Numbered from the stretch's first letter, positions 18,130-28,747 are shown. The stretch is 64,000 nt of DNA from Dyella sp. 2HG41-7 (GCF_021390675.1 NZ_JAJEJV010000004.1:1984001-2048000), one strand, 5' to 3'. The notes: generated by a model not told the origin, from the letters alone. Program-made: numbers and translations.

Positions 18130-20841
18130 TCAATGTTTCTCAGGCTTCGGCCCTTGCACCACCTGCATCAGGTTGGCGGGCTTCAGGTATTTCTTGAAAG
18201 CCGCTTGCACCTGCGTCGGCGTCAAGGTCAGGTAGTGCTTGGCGGCGACCATCGGCTGATCGAGCGGTTCGTCGTGCCATGCCCATTCCAGCAACGAACG
18301 CGCGATGCTGCTGATGCTGGAAACGCTCACGGGGATAGAGCGGATTTCGTACTGACGCGCGTTGTCCAGCTCGCTCTGCTTGATCGGCGTGGTCTGCATA
18401 TCGATCAGGTTTTGGCGAACCAGCGCATCGACCGGCGCCACCTTGTCCGGATCGCTGCCGTACTGCACGAAGAAGATCGAGCGCGAGCGATCGAAGTGAA
18501 TGCCGGAACCCGCGCCGTAGGCAAAGCCGTGCTTCACGCGGATATCGGTCATCAGCCGCGAGGCGAATCCGTTTCCGCCTAGCACGTTGTTACCCAGTTG
18601 CAGCGCGAAACGATCGGGGTTGTGCATATTGAGTTCGAGCATCTGGCCCATCAGCACCTGGTCTTGCGATGCGTACGGATTCTCCACCACCACATAGCCC
18701 GCCGGATTCGTGCCCACCGGTTTGGAAATCACGTCGGGCTTCGGGCCCTGCGCTTTCCACTGGCCGAAGTACCGTTGCACCGTCGTCTTGGCTTGTTCGG
18801 GCGTAACGTTGCCGACGATGACGATGGTGGTGAGATCGGGGCGATAGGTTTTCGCGAAGTAATCCTTGACGTTCTGCAAGGTCACGGATGCGACGGATTT
18901 CGGCGTTGCAAACCGCAAATCGGGATCGCCGGCGGGCAACAAGCCCATGCGCAGCGCTTTCATCATCTTGTATTGCGGCGACTGCATTTCGCCGGCGAGC
19001 GCACGCGCCAGCGTTTCCTGCTGCACCACGAAACCTTGTTGCGGCAGCGCTGGATGAAGTTCGTTGTCGGCCAGCAATTGCGTGGCGCGGTCGAATTGAT
19101 CGCTGAGCGCCGCCACGCCGAAATCGGTGCCGCCGGATTCGGTGGCGGAAATATCGTCGAGCGCCTTATGGAACGCATCGCGATCCAACGTGGCGGAGCC
19201 GTAGTCAAACAGTGCGCCGAGCAGACGCGCGGCGCCTTCCTGTCCAGCGGGCTCCTGCAGCTTCGGATTGTTGTCGATATGGCCCATCACGGTGACCGTC
19301 TTGCTGATGGTCTCCGGTTGCACGATCAGACGAATGCCGTTGTCGAGTTTCATTTCCACGGGCGACAACGTCCACTTCGGCATGTCCAGCTTGCTCAGTT
19401 TTTCCGACGCCCAGGCAGGCAGCGGCGCATCGAGCTTGTCGTTGCCGGCAAACGATTCGGAGCCGCCGAAGCCGGCGCTGTCCGGCGGACGTTTGCCGTT
19501 GTTGTCGGGCGTAAGCACCACCGTTACGCGCTCGCTGGGCTTCAGGTATTGGCGCGCGATGCGGTTTACGTCGTCGACAGTGACGGTGCGGAATTGATCT
19601 TCGGCTTCTTCCGGCGAGCTCAATCCCATCCAGGCGATGGATTGCGACCACGCGCTGGCGAGCGTGACCGCGCTGTTCTTGTTGAATTCGGCTTGTGAAA
19701 TTTCCGAGCGAATGGAGGCGTCGACCAGATCTTTGGGGACGCCGTTTTTCAGCACATCGTCGATAACACCCTGAAGATCCGCTTCGGCTTTTTTCGCATC
19801 GCCGTCTTTGGGGAATCCCACTTGGATCATACCGATGCCGCCATAACTGAACGGCTGCAGCTGCGCGCTCGTATCGAGCACTTTGCCTTCAACGGCCAGC
19901 GCGGAGAGCGAGCTGCGCGCGTTGCTAAGTACGTCGAGCAGCACCTGCGCGGCAGCGTTGTCTTTATCCATCATGCCGGGCATGCGAAAGAGAAATTGCA
20001 CCGAGCCCGTGCCGCGTGGCGTGGTCGAGGCGATCGATTGCGGCTTCATCGGCTGCAACGTAAGCGGCGCATGCGCCGGCAGCGTACGCTTAGGAATGGC
20101 GCCGAACAGCTCTTGCACCTTCGCCAAGGTCTGCTGCGGATTCACATCGCCCACAATCACCAGCAACGCGTTGTTGGGCGCGTACCAGTTCTTGTAGAAC
20201 GATTGCAGATCGGTCGACGTGGTTTTGCCAAACGAGGACCGCGTGCCGAGCGGGTCTTCGGCATAACCGGTGCCGGCGTAAAGCATGCCTTCGGCTTTCT
20301 GGAAGGCGAGATACTCCGGTTCGGAAATATCGCGCGAGACTTCCTGCTCGATCGCGCCGCGCTCGCGTTCCCAATCCGTTTGCGTGAGCAACGCGCCTTC
20401 CATGCGCTCCGATTCGATATGCAGCAGGATATCCAGATAATTCGACGGCGCAACGAAGTAATACTGTGTGGCGTCGTTGGTGGTGAAGGCGTTGTTGTCC
20501 GCGCCCATCTTGCCGGTCATTTCGTTGAGCTGTGCGCCGGTCATGCCCTTGCTGTCGCGGAACATCATATGTTCCAGCGCATGTGCAGTACCGGGAAATC
20601 CGTCGGGTGTCTGATAGCCGCCGGCAAGATAGGTGATTTGCGTGGTGACCATCGGCGAGAGCGTTTCCCGAACGATGACGACGCGCAGGCCGTTGTCGAG
20701 CGTGGTTCGCAAAACATTGCTGTCGTTGGCGACCGCCTTGGACGCCGCGGGGGTATCGGCGCGGGCAGGACTGCCGGCAGTCATCAACCCCAGGCCTAGC
20801 AACACGCTCCAGGCCAATGTTTTGAACGGGCTCGACGTCAT
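18130..20841 (-). CDS. periplasmic M16 zinc metallopeptidase (pitrilysin family)
   Basis: A 903-residue two-lobed M16 peptidase. A Sec signal peptide (about residues 1-29, ending PARADTPA) sends it to the periplasm. The inverted zinc motif HALEH (about residue 82) and the downstream zinc glutamate in ERGAIEQEVSRD mark the active first lobe; the second lobe keeps the fold but has no HxxEH. The ATG at 20841 has GAGGAA seven bases upstream. The open frame continues about 110 codons upstream, but that part overlaps the divergent ybjQ-like gene and has no signal peptide. Likely role: degradation of small periplasmic peptides. Confidence 0.92.
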   Translation of the reverse strand: MTSSPFKTLAWSVLLGLGLMTAGSPARADTPAASKAVANDSNVLRTTLDNGLRVVIVRETLSPMVTTQITYLAGGYQTPDGFPGTAHALEHMMFRDSKGMTGAQLNEMTGKMGADNNAFTTNDATQYYFVAPSNYLDILLHIESERMEGALLTQTDWERERGAIEQEVSRDISEPEYLAFQKAEGMLYAGTGYAEDPLGTRSSFGKTTSTDLQSFYKNWYAPNNALLVIVGDVNPQQTLAKVQELFGAIPKRTLPAHAPLTLQPMKPQSIASTTPRGTGSVQFLFRMPGMMDKDNAAAQVLLDVLSNARSSLSALAVEGKVLDTSAQLQPFSYGGIGMIQVGFPKDGDAKKAEADLQGVIDDVLKNGVPKDLVDASIRSEISQAEFNKNSAVTLASAWSQSIAWMGLSSPEEAEDQFRTVTVDDVNRIARQYLKPSERVTVVLTPDNNGKRPPDSAGFGGSESFAGNDKLDAPLPAWASEKLSKLDMPKWTLSPVEMKLDNGIRLIVQPETISKTVTVMGHIDNNPKLQEPAGQEGAARLLGALFDYGSATLDRDAFHKALDDISATESGGTDFGVAALSDQFDRATQLLADNELHPALPQQGFVVQQETLARALAGEMQSPQYKMMKALRMGLLPAGDPDLRFATPKSVASVTLQNVKDYFAKTYRPDLTTIVIVGNVTPEQAKTTVQRYFGQWKAQGPKPDVISKPVGTNPAGYVVVENPYASQDQVLMGQMLELNMHNPDRFALQLGNNVLGGNGFASRLMTDIRVKHGFAYGAGSGIHFDRSRSIFFVQYGSDPDKVAPVDALVRQNLIDMQTTPIKQSELDNARQYEIRSIPVSVSSISSIARSLLEWAWHDEPLDQPMVAAKHYLTLTPTQVQAAFKKYLKPANLMQVVQGPKPEKH

Positions 20842-20991
20842 GGTGGGGTTCCTCGGTTCGGACAGCGATAGACCGACCGATGGTGCCATAGCGCCGCGAT
20901 TTCGCCTAAGTGCCAGAGGTGGCACGAGCGCGGCCCGTAAAGACGGGGTATCGTGCCTTAACGCAAGGTTCCCTCGAAAAGGAGTGAGGCT

Positions 20992-21315
20992 ATGTTGGTG
21001 GTGACGACCGAGAACGTTCCGGGCCATCAGGTGGTCCAGGTGAAGGGGCAGGTGTTCGGCGTGGTCGTGCGCAGCCGCGGTATCGGCGGCAACGTGATGG
21101 CCGGTCTGCGCTCGCTGGTGGGCGGCGAGATCCACGAATACACCCAAATGCTGGAAGAGGCGCGCAGGCACGCATTGGATCGATTGGTGTCGAACGCCAA
21201 GGCGATGGGCGCGAACGCGGTCGTGATGATGCGCTTCGATTCGGCCGAAATCGGCCAGACCATGAGCGAAATCGTCGCCTACGGCACCGCCGTGGTGCTC
21301 GATCCGCCGACCTGA
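20992..21315 (+). CDS. YbjQ/UPF0145 family protein
   Basis: A 107-residue cytoplasmic protein with the YbjQ layout: a beta-strand start (MLVVTTENVPGHQVVQVKG), the RSRGIGGNVMAGLRSLVGGE block, and a C-terminal AKAMGANAVVMMRFDS helix-strand. The family forms small oligomers and has been described as heavy-metal-binding-like; function is not established. AAGGAG lies seven bases before the ATG. The next gene begins eight bases after its stop, so the two are probably one transcription unit. Confidence 0.88.
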   Translation: MLVVTTENVPGHQVVQVKGQVFGVVVRSRGIGGNVMAGLRSLVGGEIHEYTQMLEEARRHALDRLVSNAKAMGANAVVMMRFDSAEIGQTMSEIVAYGTAVVLDPPT

Positions 21316-21323
21316 CGAACGCC

Positions 21324-21632
21324 ATGTTGTCGATCGTTCTCTACGTATTGGGCGGGATCATGCTGGTTGGGGCGGCGATTGCCGCGCTGACCGGCATTAT
21401 GGTGATGCTGTTGCCGCAATTGATTTTCGGCGGGCTGCTGCTGGTGGTCGGGTTGGCGATTGAGCGTTGGCGCTATAAGCCGTTGTTGCGGACTCGACCG
21501 GACCCGCAGTGGAAGGACACGGGTGAACGTTTCGTCGATCCTGGGAGTGGGGAACTTACGGCGGTCTACTTCGATCCGCAGCGCGGCGAGCGCCACTACA
21601 TCGTGGTCGAAGATCAGGCGCCATCGCACTGA
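21324..21632 (+). CDS. small two-helix membrane protein
   Basis: A 102-residue protein with two adjacent hydrophobic helices (about residues 3-22 and 24-47), then a soluble tail rich in charged residues with WKDTGERFVDPGSGELTAVYFDP. Not recognised as a named family. It is placed eight bases after the YbjQ-like gene and probably co-expressed with it. The ribosome site is weak. Topology suggests both ends face the cytoplasm, which is inference. Confidence 0.7.
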   Translation: MLSIVLYVLGGIMLVGAAIAALTGIMVMLLPQLIFGGLLLVVGLAIERWRYKPLLRTRPDPQWKDTGERFVDPGSGELTAVYFDPQRGERHYIVVEDQAPSH

Positions 21633-21700
21633 ATCCGAATCAGCCCTCCGTTTGAGGTAAGGCCAGGGCGAGTAGCCAATCTTGCGGCATGGGCAAATGA

Positions 21701-21838
21701 TTACCTCACCGTCATTCCGGCGAAGGCCGGAATCCAGTACGAATATGTTGTGCGTAGCACTCAACTCAATGATTAAGTGTGCTTCGCACGGGTTATTCAA
21801 ACTGGATTCCGGCCTTCGCCGGAATGACGGTGAGGTAA
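21701..21838. repeat. 138-bp REPIN-like inverted repeat element
   Basis: Two perfect 38-base arms in inverse orientation (21701-21738 and 21801-21838), each containing its own small palindrome ATTCCGGC-GAAG-GCCGGAAT. The 62-base centre also has imperfect complementarity. A REP palindrome duplicated in inverse orientation is the REPIN layout, spread in genomes by RAYT transposases. It sits between the YbjQ pair and murJ. Open frames crossing it are by-products of the symmetry. Confidence 0.85.
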
Positions 21839-21917
21839 TAGGGGCCATAACAGCGCAAACGGGAGAACCACGCCTGCAGATGTTACGCTTGTCGCTTTTC
21901 CAACAACCCAAATTGCT

Positions 21918-23498
21918 ATGACGAAAGACGCGGGCCGTGGACACGCTCTGCTGGTCGGGGCAGGCATCCTTTGCAGCCGCCTGTTTGGCTTGGTGCGGCA
22001 GCGCGTTTTTTCGCATTATTTCGGACTCTCCGACGCGGCGGATATTTTCAGCGCGGCATTGCGCGTTCCCAATTTTCTGCAAAATCTGTTCGGGGAAGGC
22101 GTGCTTTCCGCATCCTTTATTCCGGTTTATGCGCGACTGTTGGCGCAGCATAAGCAGGAGGATGCGGATCGTCTCGCGGGTGCGATCTTCGCCATTCTGG
22201 CGGTGATCATTTCCATCATCGTCGCCCTGGGTGTGCTGACGGCGCCTTATCTCATTTGGCTAATCGCACCGGGCTACACCGGCGAAAAACGCGAACTCAC
22301 CATTTTGATCGTGCGGATTCTTTTTCCAGGTACCGGCATTCTGGTGTGGTCGGCGTGGTGTTTGGGCATTCTCAACAGTCACCACAAATTTTTCCTTTCG
22401 TATGCGGCGCCCGTGATCTGGAATCTTTCCATGATCGTGACGTTGCTGGCGTTCCGCCATTTGGATGTGAATCGCCTTATCGTGTACCTGGCATGGGGCA
22501 CGGTGCTGGGTTGCGTGCTGCAGTTTTTGGTGCAGCTGGGTCCGGTGTTGAAACTGGTTCCGGGCCTGCGCTTGCGGCTGGATCTGCGCAATCTGCACGT
22601 CAAACAGGTGGGTGGGAGTTTTCTTGGCGTCGCGGTCGGGCGCGGTGTCGTGCAGATCAGCGCATTTGTGGATCAGGCCATTTCCACCTTGTTAGGTAGC
22701 GGCGCAATTGCGGGCATGACCACCGCATCGTCGATCAATTTGCTGCCGGTGAGTTTGTTCGGCATGGCGGTTTCCGCATCGGAATTGCCGACGCTTTCTC
22801 GCATGGCGGGTGATCATGTCGATGACGAAGTCGCGGCAAAGCTGTCCACGCGACTGAACAACGGATTGGAGCGCATCGCGTTTTTTATCGTGCCTTCCGC
22901 GATGGCGTTTTTTGCGTTGGGGAATGTGATCGTTGCGGCGCTTTATCAATCTGGCGCATTCACCAGCAAGGATTCGCATTACGTGTGGGCGATTCTCGCC
23001 GGCTCCGGCGTGGGGTTGCTTGCGTCCACCTTTGGGCGGCTCTATTCGTCTACTTATTACGCCATGCGCGATACGCGTACGCCGCTGCGATTTGCGATGG
23101 TACGGCTTGCGTTCACGGCTGTGTTGGGATTGGCTAGCGCGTTGCTCGGTCCGAAATTGCTGGGCATTCCAATGCAGTGGGGAGCGGTCGGACTGACTGC
23201 TTCGGCGGGTGTGGCCGGTTGGATCGAGTTCCATCTGCTGCGCAGGAAGATGAACAAGAGACTCGGCGCGACGGGCGTCACCGCATCGATGATGGTCAAG
23301 CTGTGGAGCGCGGCCATCGTGGCGGCCCTCGCGGCGTGTGCGGTCGAGCGTTATATGCCCGAACAGCGGCCGATTATCACTGCGTTTTTCGTGCTATCGA
23401 CCTACGGCGTTGCGTATTTCGTGGTGACGTTTCTGCTGCGCGTTGCCGTATGCAGGGAAGTCATCAGCAAGGTAATGCGGCGCGCGGGCATCGGGTAA
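21918..23498 (+). CDS. murJ: lipid II flippase MurJ (MviN)
   Basis: A 526-residue inner-membrane protein of the MOP superfamily with about fourteen helices that flips the peptidoglycan precursor lipid II to the periplasm. Signature stretches are the N-terminal GAGILCSRLFGLVRQRVFSHYFG, LRVPNFLQNLFGEGVLSASFIP and the central SASELPTLSRMAG. The length matches the family. The ribosome site is weak, and the REPIN-like element ends 80 bases upstream. murB, another peptidoglycan gene, converges from the other strand only eight bases after its stop. Confidence 0.95.
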   Translation: MTKDAGRGHALLVGAGILCSRLFGLVRQRVFSHYFGLSDAADIFSAALRVPNFLQNLFGEGVLSASFIPVYARLLAQHKQEDADRLAGAIFAILAVIISIIVALGVLTAPYLIWLIAPGYTGEKRELTILIVRILFPGTGILVWSAWCLGILNSHHKFFLSYAAPVIWNLSMIVTLLAFRHLDVNRLIVYLAWGTVLGCVLQFLVQLGPVLKLVPGLRLRLDLRNLHVKQVGGSFLGVAVGRGVVQISAFVDQAISTLLGSGAIAGMTTASSINLLPVSLFGMAVSASELPTLSRMAGDHVDDEVAAKLSTRLNNGLERIAFFIVPSAMAFFALGNVIVAALYQSGAFTSKDSHYVWAILAGSGVGLLASTFGRLYSSTYYAMRDTRTPLRFAMVRLAFTAVLGLASALLGPKLLGIPMQWGAVGLTASAGVAGWIEFHLLRRKMNKRLGATGVTASMMVKLWSAAIVAALAACAVERYMPEQRPIITAFFVLSTYGVAYFVVTFLLRVAVCREVISKVMRRAGIG

Positions 23499-23505
23499 AA
23501 ACGGC

Positions 23506-24555
23506 TCAGGTCATCCCGATGACCATCGGCTCCGGTTCCAATCGCACACCGAATCGCGATTGCACGCCATCGATCACCTGTTGTGCGAATCGCCAAAGCT
23601 CCTGCCCACTGGCTTTGCCGTGATTGACCAGCACCAGCGCGTGCCGATTGGAGATGCCAGCGTCGCCGTCGCGCGCGCCTTTGAACCCGGCGGATTCGAT
23701 CAGCCACGCGGCGGAGAGTTTCCAGCGGCCGTCTTTGCCAGGCCACGCGACGAGTTCTGGATGATCGTGTTTCAACGCCTCGCCTTGCGCGGCGTCGACG
23801 ATGGGGTTTTTGAAAAAGCTGCCCGCATTGCCGATTACGGCAGGATCGGGAAGTTTGCGCGTGCGCAGGTGCACGACCGCTTCGGCAACGTGAAACGGAG
23901 CGGGTTTGTCCACGCCCATGCGCTCCAATTCTTCGCGAATGCCGGCGTAGTCCAGGCGCAATGCGTGTTGGCGAGGCAGGGCGAATCGCACGGCCGTCAC
24001 GATGAAACGATCAGGCTCATGCTTGAAGATCGAGTCGCGGTAGGCGAATGCGCAGGCACGTCGATCCAGCGTGACCACACGGCGCTCGATGCGGTCCCAC
24101 GCTTCGACGCTCTCGATAAATTCGGCCACTTCCGTGCCGTAGGCGCCGATGTTTTGAATCGGTGCGGCGCCGACGGTGCCGGGGATAAGGATCAGGTTTT
24201 CCAAACCTGCAAGGCCTTGGCCCAGCGTCCAGCGCACGAAATCGTCCCAGCGTTCGCCGGCGGCGACGGCGATATGCGCGATATCGCCGTCTTGCTCCAT
24301 ATGCACGCCGCGCGTTTCCATCGCCAGTACGGTGCCGTCGATATCGACCGTCAACAGAATGTTGCTACCTTCGCCGAGCACCAGCATGCGACTGCTACGA
24401 ATAGCGGGGAAATCCAGCAACTCCGGCAGTTTTGCGGCATCGCGAATTTCCGCGAGCAGCTTCACCTTCACCGGGACGCGCAAGGTGTTGCGCGAGACCA
24501 GCGGCGCGTTTTCAATCAAGGTGTAGCCGCCCATATCGATGCGTTCAACGGCCAT
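23506..24555 (-). CDS. murB: UDP-N-acetylenolpyruvoylglucosamine reductase
   Basis: A 349-residue type I MurB, an FAD enzyme that reduces UDP-GlcNAc-enolpyruvate to UDP-MurNAc in the cytoplasm. The FAD-binding domain has VLGEGSNIL and [24 protein letters not shown]; the catalytic serine lies in [10 protein letters not shown] (about residue 248), and the substrate-side glutamate in the C-terminal LEPEPMVIG. The ATG at 24555 has AGGAAG six bases upstream and overlaps the end of pyrD by 11 bases. Last gene of a coupled minus-strand run. Confidence 0.95.
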   Translation of the reverse strand: MAVERIDMGGYTLIENAPLVSRNTLRVPVKVKLLAEIRDAAKLPELLDFPAIRSSRMLVLGEGSNILLTVDIDGTVLAMETRGVHMEQDGDIAHIAVAAGERWDDFVRWTLGQGLAGLENLILIPGTVGAAPIQNIGAYGTEVAEFIESVEAWDRIERRVVTLDRRACAFAYRDSIFKHEPDRFIVTAVRFALPRQHALRLDYAGIREELERMGVDKPAPFHVAEAVVHLRTRKLPDPAVIGNAGSFFKNPIVDAAQGEALKHDHPELVAWPGKDGRWKLSAAWLIESAGFKGARDGDAGISNRHALVLVNHGKASGQELWRFAQQVIDGVQSRFGVRLEPEPMVIGMT

Positions 24556-25582
24556 CGCGGGCTTCCTGCTGGCGGCGGATTTCGTTCACGCATTCGGCGA
24601 TCAGTTGCGGGCCGCGATAGATAAGCCCGGAATAGATCTGCACCAGTTTCGCGCCGGCATCGATTTTTTCCGCGGCATCGGTGCCGTCGATAATGCCGCC
24701 CACGCCGATAATGCCGATGCGATCACCAAGTCGCTCGCGCATGCCGCGCACCACCGACGTGGCGCGCGCGCGCAAAGGCGTGCCGGAAAGACCGCCGGTT
24801 TCGTTGCCGTGTGGATCGCTGGCGACGGCAGAGTGGTCGATGGTGGTGTTGGTGCAGATCACGCCATCCACGCCGGCAGCGAGCAGTACTTCGGCAACGC
24901 TATCCAGTTCGGCGTCGGTGAGGTCGGGGGCGATCTTCAGCAACATCGGTTTGCGCTTGCCTTGCTGCGCGCCGAGTCGTTCCTGTGCTTCGCGCAAGGT
25001 CTCAATAAATCGGCGCAGCGTGGCTTCTTCTTGAAGGTCGCGCAAACCTTTGGTGTTCGGCGAGGAAATATTGACGGTGATATAGCTCGCATGCGCATAC
25101 ACGCGTTCCAGGCAAAACAAATAATCGTCGACCGCCTTGTCGTTGGGCGTATCTTTGTTTTTGCCGATATTGATGCCCAGCACGCCGCCATAGTTGGATG
25201 CCTGCACGTTGCGCACCAGTGCATCGACGCCGTCGTTATTGAAGCCCATGCGATTGATGATCGCTTCGTGACGCGGCAGGCGGAACAGGCGAGGGCGGTC
25301 GTTGCCGACTTGTGGTCGCGGCGTCACGGTGCCTACTTCGATAAAGCCGAAGCCTAGCGCGCCCAGTGCATCGAGATGCGCTGCGTTCTTATCCAAGCCA
25401 GCCGCAAGGCCTACGGGATTGGGGAAGTGCAGGCCGAACGCGTCGACAGGCATCTCGTCAGTCGTTGATGCGACAAACCGCGCCAATTCGCTGCGATGCG
25501 CGACATCCAGGCCATAAAGCGTCAGGCCGTGCGCCGTTTCGGCGTCAAGCTTGAAGAGCAAAGGGCGAAGCCAGTGATACAT
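24545..25582 (-). CDS. pyrD: dihydroorotate dehydrogenase (quinone), class 2
   Basis: A 345-residue membrane-associated FMN enzyme of pyrimidine synthesis that oxidises dihydroorotate with quinone. The N-terminal amphipathic helices ([20 protein letters not shown]) typical of class 2 are present. Catalytic serine lies in [14 protein letters not shown] contacts are in [10 protein letters not shown] and GVGGIIDG. The ATG shares its A with the TGA stop of the methyltransferase gene (TGATG), so translation is coupled; a TTG one codon earlier is less likely. murB overlaps its 3' end. Confidence 0.95.
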   Translation of the reverse strand: MYHWLRPLLFKLDAETAHGLTLYGLDVAHRSELARFVASTTDEMPVDAFGLHFPNPVGLAAGLDKNAAHLDALGALGFGFIEVGTVTPRPQVGNDRPRLFRLPRHEAIINRMGFNNDGVDALVRNVQASNYGGVLGINIGKNKDTPNDKAVDDYLFCLERVYAHASYITVNISSPNTKGLRDLQEEATLRRFIETLREAQERLGAQQGKRKPMLLKIAPDLTDAELDSVAEVLLAAGVDGVICTNTTIDHSAVASDPHGNETGGLSGTPLRARATSVVRGMRERLGDRIGIIGVGGIIDGTDAAEKIDAGAKLVQIYSGLIYRGPQLIAECVNEIRRQQEARDGR

Positions 25583-26358
25583 CAAAGCACCTCACCGACG
25601 TAAACGCGGGTGTCGTAGTCAAAGCTTATCTGGTCATTCACCGCACAGGTATCGAATAGCTTGCGCAGCGCGTCGATCATGGGTTCATGGTTGGGATGCC
25701 CGGCTTGCGGTGCGTAGGAAGATGACATCAAGCGACCGCGCAGCGCATCGAAATCGAGCAGTTGGCGGTGATCGAAGCTGGCCGTGCCTCGCCAGCCTTG
25801 GCCGAACCATTCGCGCATTTGCGGCTCGTCGGCGTAACGCTCGGCGACGCTGGTGTAGTCGGTGCCATAGGTTTTCAGCAAGGCCTCATAGCCCTCCAGA
25901 AACGGTGTGCCGACCAGACGGCGCGAGTTCCAATAGATGGCGGCCAATCCACCCGGGCGAAGAATGCGATGGAATTCGCGACGCGTGCTTTCGGGATCGA
26001 ACCAATGAAAAGCTTGCGCAACTGAAACGAGTGCGACGCTGCCATCGTCCAGCGTGGTGGCGTCCGCACGACCGTCGACCGCACTGAATGTCCGATAGCT
26101 CGACAACCATTCGACAGCGGCGCCGCGCATCGCTGCATTCGGTTCCACGGCGACAACCGTGTGGCCGGCATCGAGAAACAATTTGCTGGAGATGCCCGTG
26201 CCGGCGCCGACGTCGGCGATGCGCCAATCCGTGGTGACACCCTGCGCCTTGTGCAGCCAATCGAGCAAGGCGGCGGGATAGGTCGGGCGATAGCGTACGT
26301 AGTCGGCGACGCGATCGCTAAAACGTTCGGTGCTGCGAAGTGTGTTCATCGTCGTCAT
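25582..26358 (-). CDS. class I SAM-dependent methyltransferase
   Basis: A 258-residue methyltransferase of the Methyltransf_11 type. SAM-binding motif I is [16 protein letters not shown], and the acidic end of strand 2 is [34 protein letters not shown] is the characteristic motif II-III region. Its ATG overlaps the SDR stop as ATGA, which fixes the start over the longer open frame. Substrate unknown; small-molecule targets are typical. Part of the coupled SDR-methyltransferase-pyrD-murB run. Confidence 0.9.
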   Translation of the reverse strand: MTTMNTLRSTERFSDRVADYVRYRPTYPAALLDWLHKAQGVTTDWRIADVGAGTGISSKLFLDAGHTVVAVEPNAAMRGAAVEWLSSYRTFSAVDGRADATTLDDGSVALVSVAQAFHWFDPESTRREFHRILRPGGLAAIYWNSRRLVGTPFLEGYEALLKTYGTDYTSVAERYADEPQMREWFGQGWRGTASFDHRQLLDFDALRGRLMSSSYAPQAGHPNHEPMIDALRKLFDTCAVNDQISFDYDTRVYVGEVL

Positions 26359-27131
26359 CCGTTCAATTGCTGGCCGCCATCGACGCACAGCGTTTGGCCT
26401 GTGATCCAACTGGCCCAGGGCGAAGCGAGAAACAGCGCCGCGTGCGCCACTTCTTCCGGCGTGCCATAACGGCCAAACGGAATGCGCGCTTGTACGGCGG
26501 CGTAGCGCGTCGGATCGTCGCGCTTACAGCGATCCCACAAGCCGCCTTCGAATTCGATAGAACCCGGCGCAATCGCGTTGACGCGAATGCGTTGCGCGGC
26601 AAGAGACAGCGCTTGCGAGGTGGTGTAGTGACAAAGCGCCGCTTTCATCGCGCCATACGCGGGCGTGGTGGGGCGCGGGTTCAATCCTGCGATGGAGCTG
26701 GTGTGCAGAATGCTGGCGTGCGGCGAAGCGGATAAGTGCGGCAGCGCTGCACGCGATGCGCGTACGGCGGCCATCAGGTCTACCTGAAAGTCGGTCAACC
26801 ATCCTTCGTCGGTATCGCCAAAGCCGTAGCCGGTGGCGTTGTTGATCAACACATCGATGCCGCCCATCGATTGAGCGGCATCCGCGATATACGCATCGAT
26901 AGCAGCCGCTTCGCTCAAATCGCATGAGCGATAGTGCGTGAGCACCCCATGGGCTTCGATGGCGCGAGCCGTTTCCTTCAATGCATCAATACCGCGCGCG
27001 CATACCGATACGGCCGCGCCCGACGCGGCAAAGGCAAGCGCCATGCTGCGGCCGATGCCTTTGCTGCCGCCGGCGACGACAACGCGATAACCGCGAAAAT
27101 CGAATGGAGAGAGAGATGTCCGTGACGTCAC
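26355..27131 (-). CDS. short-chain dehydrogenase/reductase (SDR)
   Basis: A 258-residue classical SDR oxidoreductase. Cofactor motif GGSKGIGR (about residues 21-28), NNATGYG in place of NNAG, the catalytic serine in TSSIAG and the YGAMK active-site pair are present, then VNAIAPGSIEFEGG. The CAR basic residues after strand 2 suggest preference for NADP(H). The start is a GTG with AAGGA seven bases upstream. Substrate unknown. It leads a run of four genes joined by overlapping stops and starts. Confidence 0.9.
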   Translation of the reverse strand: MTSRTSLSPFDFRGYRVVVAGGSKGIGRSMALAFAASGAAVSVCARGIDALKETARAIEAHGVLTHYRSCDLSEAAAIDAYIADAAQSMGGIDVLINNATGYGFGDTDEGWLTDFQVDLMAAVRASRAALPHLSASPHASILHTSSIAGLNPRPTTPAYGAMKAALCHYTTSQALSLAAQRIRVNAIAPGSIEFEGGLWDRCKRDDPTRYAAVQARIPFGRYGTPEEVAHAALFLASPWASWITGQTLCVDGGQQLNG

Positions 27132-27211
27132 GTCGCGATCCTTCGTTGCGAAGGTGCTCCCTCCCCGGCGACCCGGGAGGGATACCTCTCAGAGTTGTGT
27201 TGCAGGCGGTG

Positions 27212-28747
27212 TTACAGATCGAACTTGATGCCCTGCGCCAGCGGCAACGAATCCGAATAATTGATGGTGTTGGTCTGGCGACGCATGTAGACCTTCCATG
27301 CATCCGAACCGGATTCGCGACCGCCGCCGGTTTCCTTCTCGCCACCGAACGCGCCGCCGATCTCGGCGCCGGAAGTGCCGATATTGACGTTGGCGATACC
27401 GCAATCCGAACCGGCTGCCGACAAATACTGTTCGGCCGCTTTCAGATTCTGCGTGAAGATGGACGACGACAGGCCTTGCGGCACGCTGTTCTGCAGTTCG
27501 ATCGCATCATCGATCGTCTTGAACGGCATGACGTAAAGAATCGGCGCGAAGGTTTCGGTTTGCACGACCTCGTCGCTGTTCTTCAAGCCAGTGACGATGG
27601 CAGGCAGTACGAAGTTGCCTTTGCGATCCGTCAACGCCGTGCCGCCGGTGCGCACCGTGCCGCCGCTGGCTTTAGCTTTTTCGATGGCGGCGAGATATGC
27701 ACCCACGGCTTCCTTGCTGTTGAGCGGTCCCATCAGCGTGGTGGCGAGCGTAGGATCGCCGATCTTGCCTTCCACCTGCTTGTACGCGGCGACCAGCTTG
27801 TCGGTGACGTCGCCGATGATGGATTCGTGCACGAACAAACGGCGCGTGGTGGTGCAACGCTGACCGGCGGTGCCCACGGCGCCAAACACGATGGCGGGAA
27901 TGGCGAGCTTAAGATCCGCGCTTTCGTCCACGATGATGGCGTTGTTGCCGCCCAGTTCCAGCAGCGAACGACCCATGCGTTTGGCGACGCGTTCACCGAC
28001 GTGGCGACCCACCTTGGTGGAACCGGTGAAGCTGATCAGCGGAATGCGATGGTCGTCGACGAAGGCTTGCGAGAGTTCCGTGCCCGCGTCGTTGAAAAGG
28101 AAGAACAGATTCGGGAAGCCGCCGGCTTTCAGCGCTTCGTTGCAGATCTTCATCGTCGCGATGGCTGACAGCGGTGTTTTCGGCGACGGCTTCCAAATGC
28201 AGATATCGCCGCAGATCGCCGCGAGCATCGCGTTCCATGCCCACACGGCTACCGGGAAGTTGAACGCGCTGATGATGCCGACCAGGCCGAGCGGCTGATA
28301 CTGCTCGTACATGCGATGGCCGGGACGTTCCGAGTGCATGGTGTAGCCGTAGAGCATGCGGCTCTGGCCCACGGCGAAGTCGGCGATGTCGATCATTTCT
28401 TGCACTTCACCGTCGCCCTCGGGCTTGATCTTGCCCATTTCGAGCGCGACCAGCGAACCCAGCGCGTCTTTATGTTTGCGCAGCGCTTCGCCGCACAGAC
28501 GCACGGCTTCGCCGCGCTGCGGCGCCGGCGTCTTGCGCCAAACTTTGAACGCCTCCTGGGCACGCTTGACGATGATGTCGTAGTCGGCGGCGCTCGACGC
28601 GTGAACCGTACCGATCACCTCGTGGGTAGCCGGATTGATCGGTTGCAGCGTGCCGGCGTTCGTCGTCTTGGACCATTCACCGTTGCCGAGATACGTACCC
28701 GACTGCTCGCCGGTAAGGCCGAGCGCCTTGAGGATTTCGTGGGACAT
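27212..28747 (-). CDS. amaB: ALDH7-type aldehyde dehydrogenase (L-piperidine-6-carboxylate/aminoadipate semialdehyde dehydrogenase)
   Basis: A 511-residue NAD-dependent aldehyde dehydrogenase. The ALDH7 branch is indicated by [18 protein letters not shown] and [17 protein letters not shown], which holds the catalytic cysteine, and by [11 protein letters not shown]. Bacterial members oxidise aminoadipate semialdehyde/piperidine-6-carboxylate to 2-aminoadipate during lysine and pipecolate use. That fits with the glutaryl-CoA dehydrogenase gene about 20 kb away. AGGAG lies five bases before the ATG. Specificity for this substrate is inferred from family. Confidence 0.88.
   Translation of the reverse strand: MSHEILKALGLTGEQSGTYLGNGEWSKTTNAGTLQPINPATHEVIGTVHASSAADYDIIVKRAQEAFKVWRKTPAPQRGEAVRLCGEALRKHKDALGSLVALEMGKIKPEGDGEVQEMIDIADFAVGQSRMLYGYTMHSERPGHRMYEQYQPLGLVGIISAFNFPVAVWAWNAMLAAICGDICIWKPSPKTPLSAIATMKICNEALKAGGFPNLFFLFNDAGTELSQAFVDDHRIPLISFTGSTKVGRHVGERVAKRMGRSLLELGGNNAIIVDESADLKLAIPAIVFGAVGTAGQRCTTTRRLFVHESIIGDVTDKLVAAYKQVEGKIGDPTLATTLMGPLNSKEAVGAYLAAIEKAKASGGTVRTGGTALTDRKGNFVLPAIVTGLKNSDEVVQTETFAPILYVMPFKTIDDAIELQNSVPQGLSSSIFTQNLKAAEQYLSAAGSDCGIANVNIGTSGAEIGGAFGGEKETGGGRESGSDAWKVYMRRQTNTINYSDSLPLAQGIKFDL

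Noticed and set aside
21682-21921. 79-codon frame and a longer minus-strand frame across the REPIN-like element
   Set aside because: Most of the frame is inverted-repeat sequence; no ribosome site or protein-like composition outside it.
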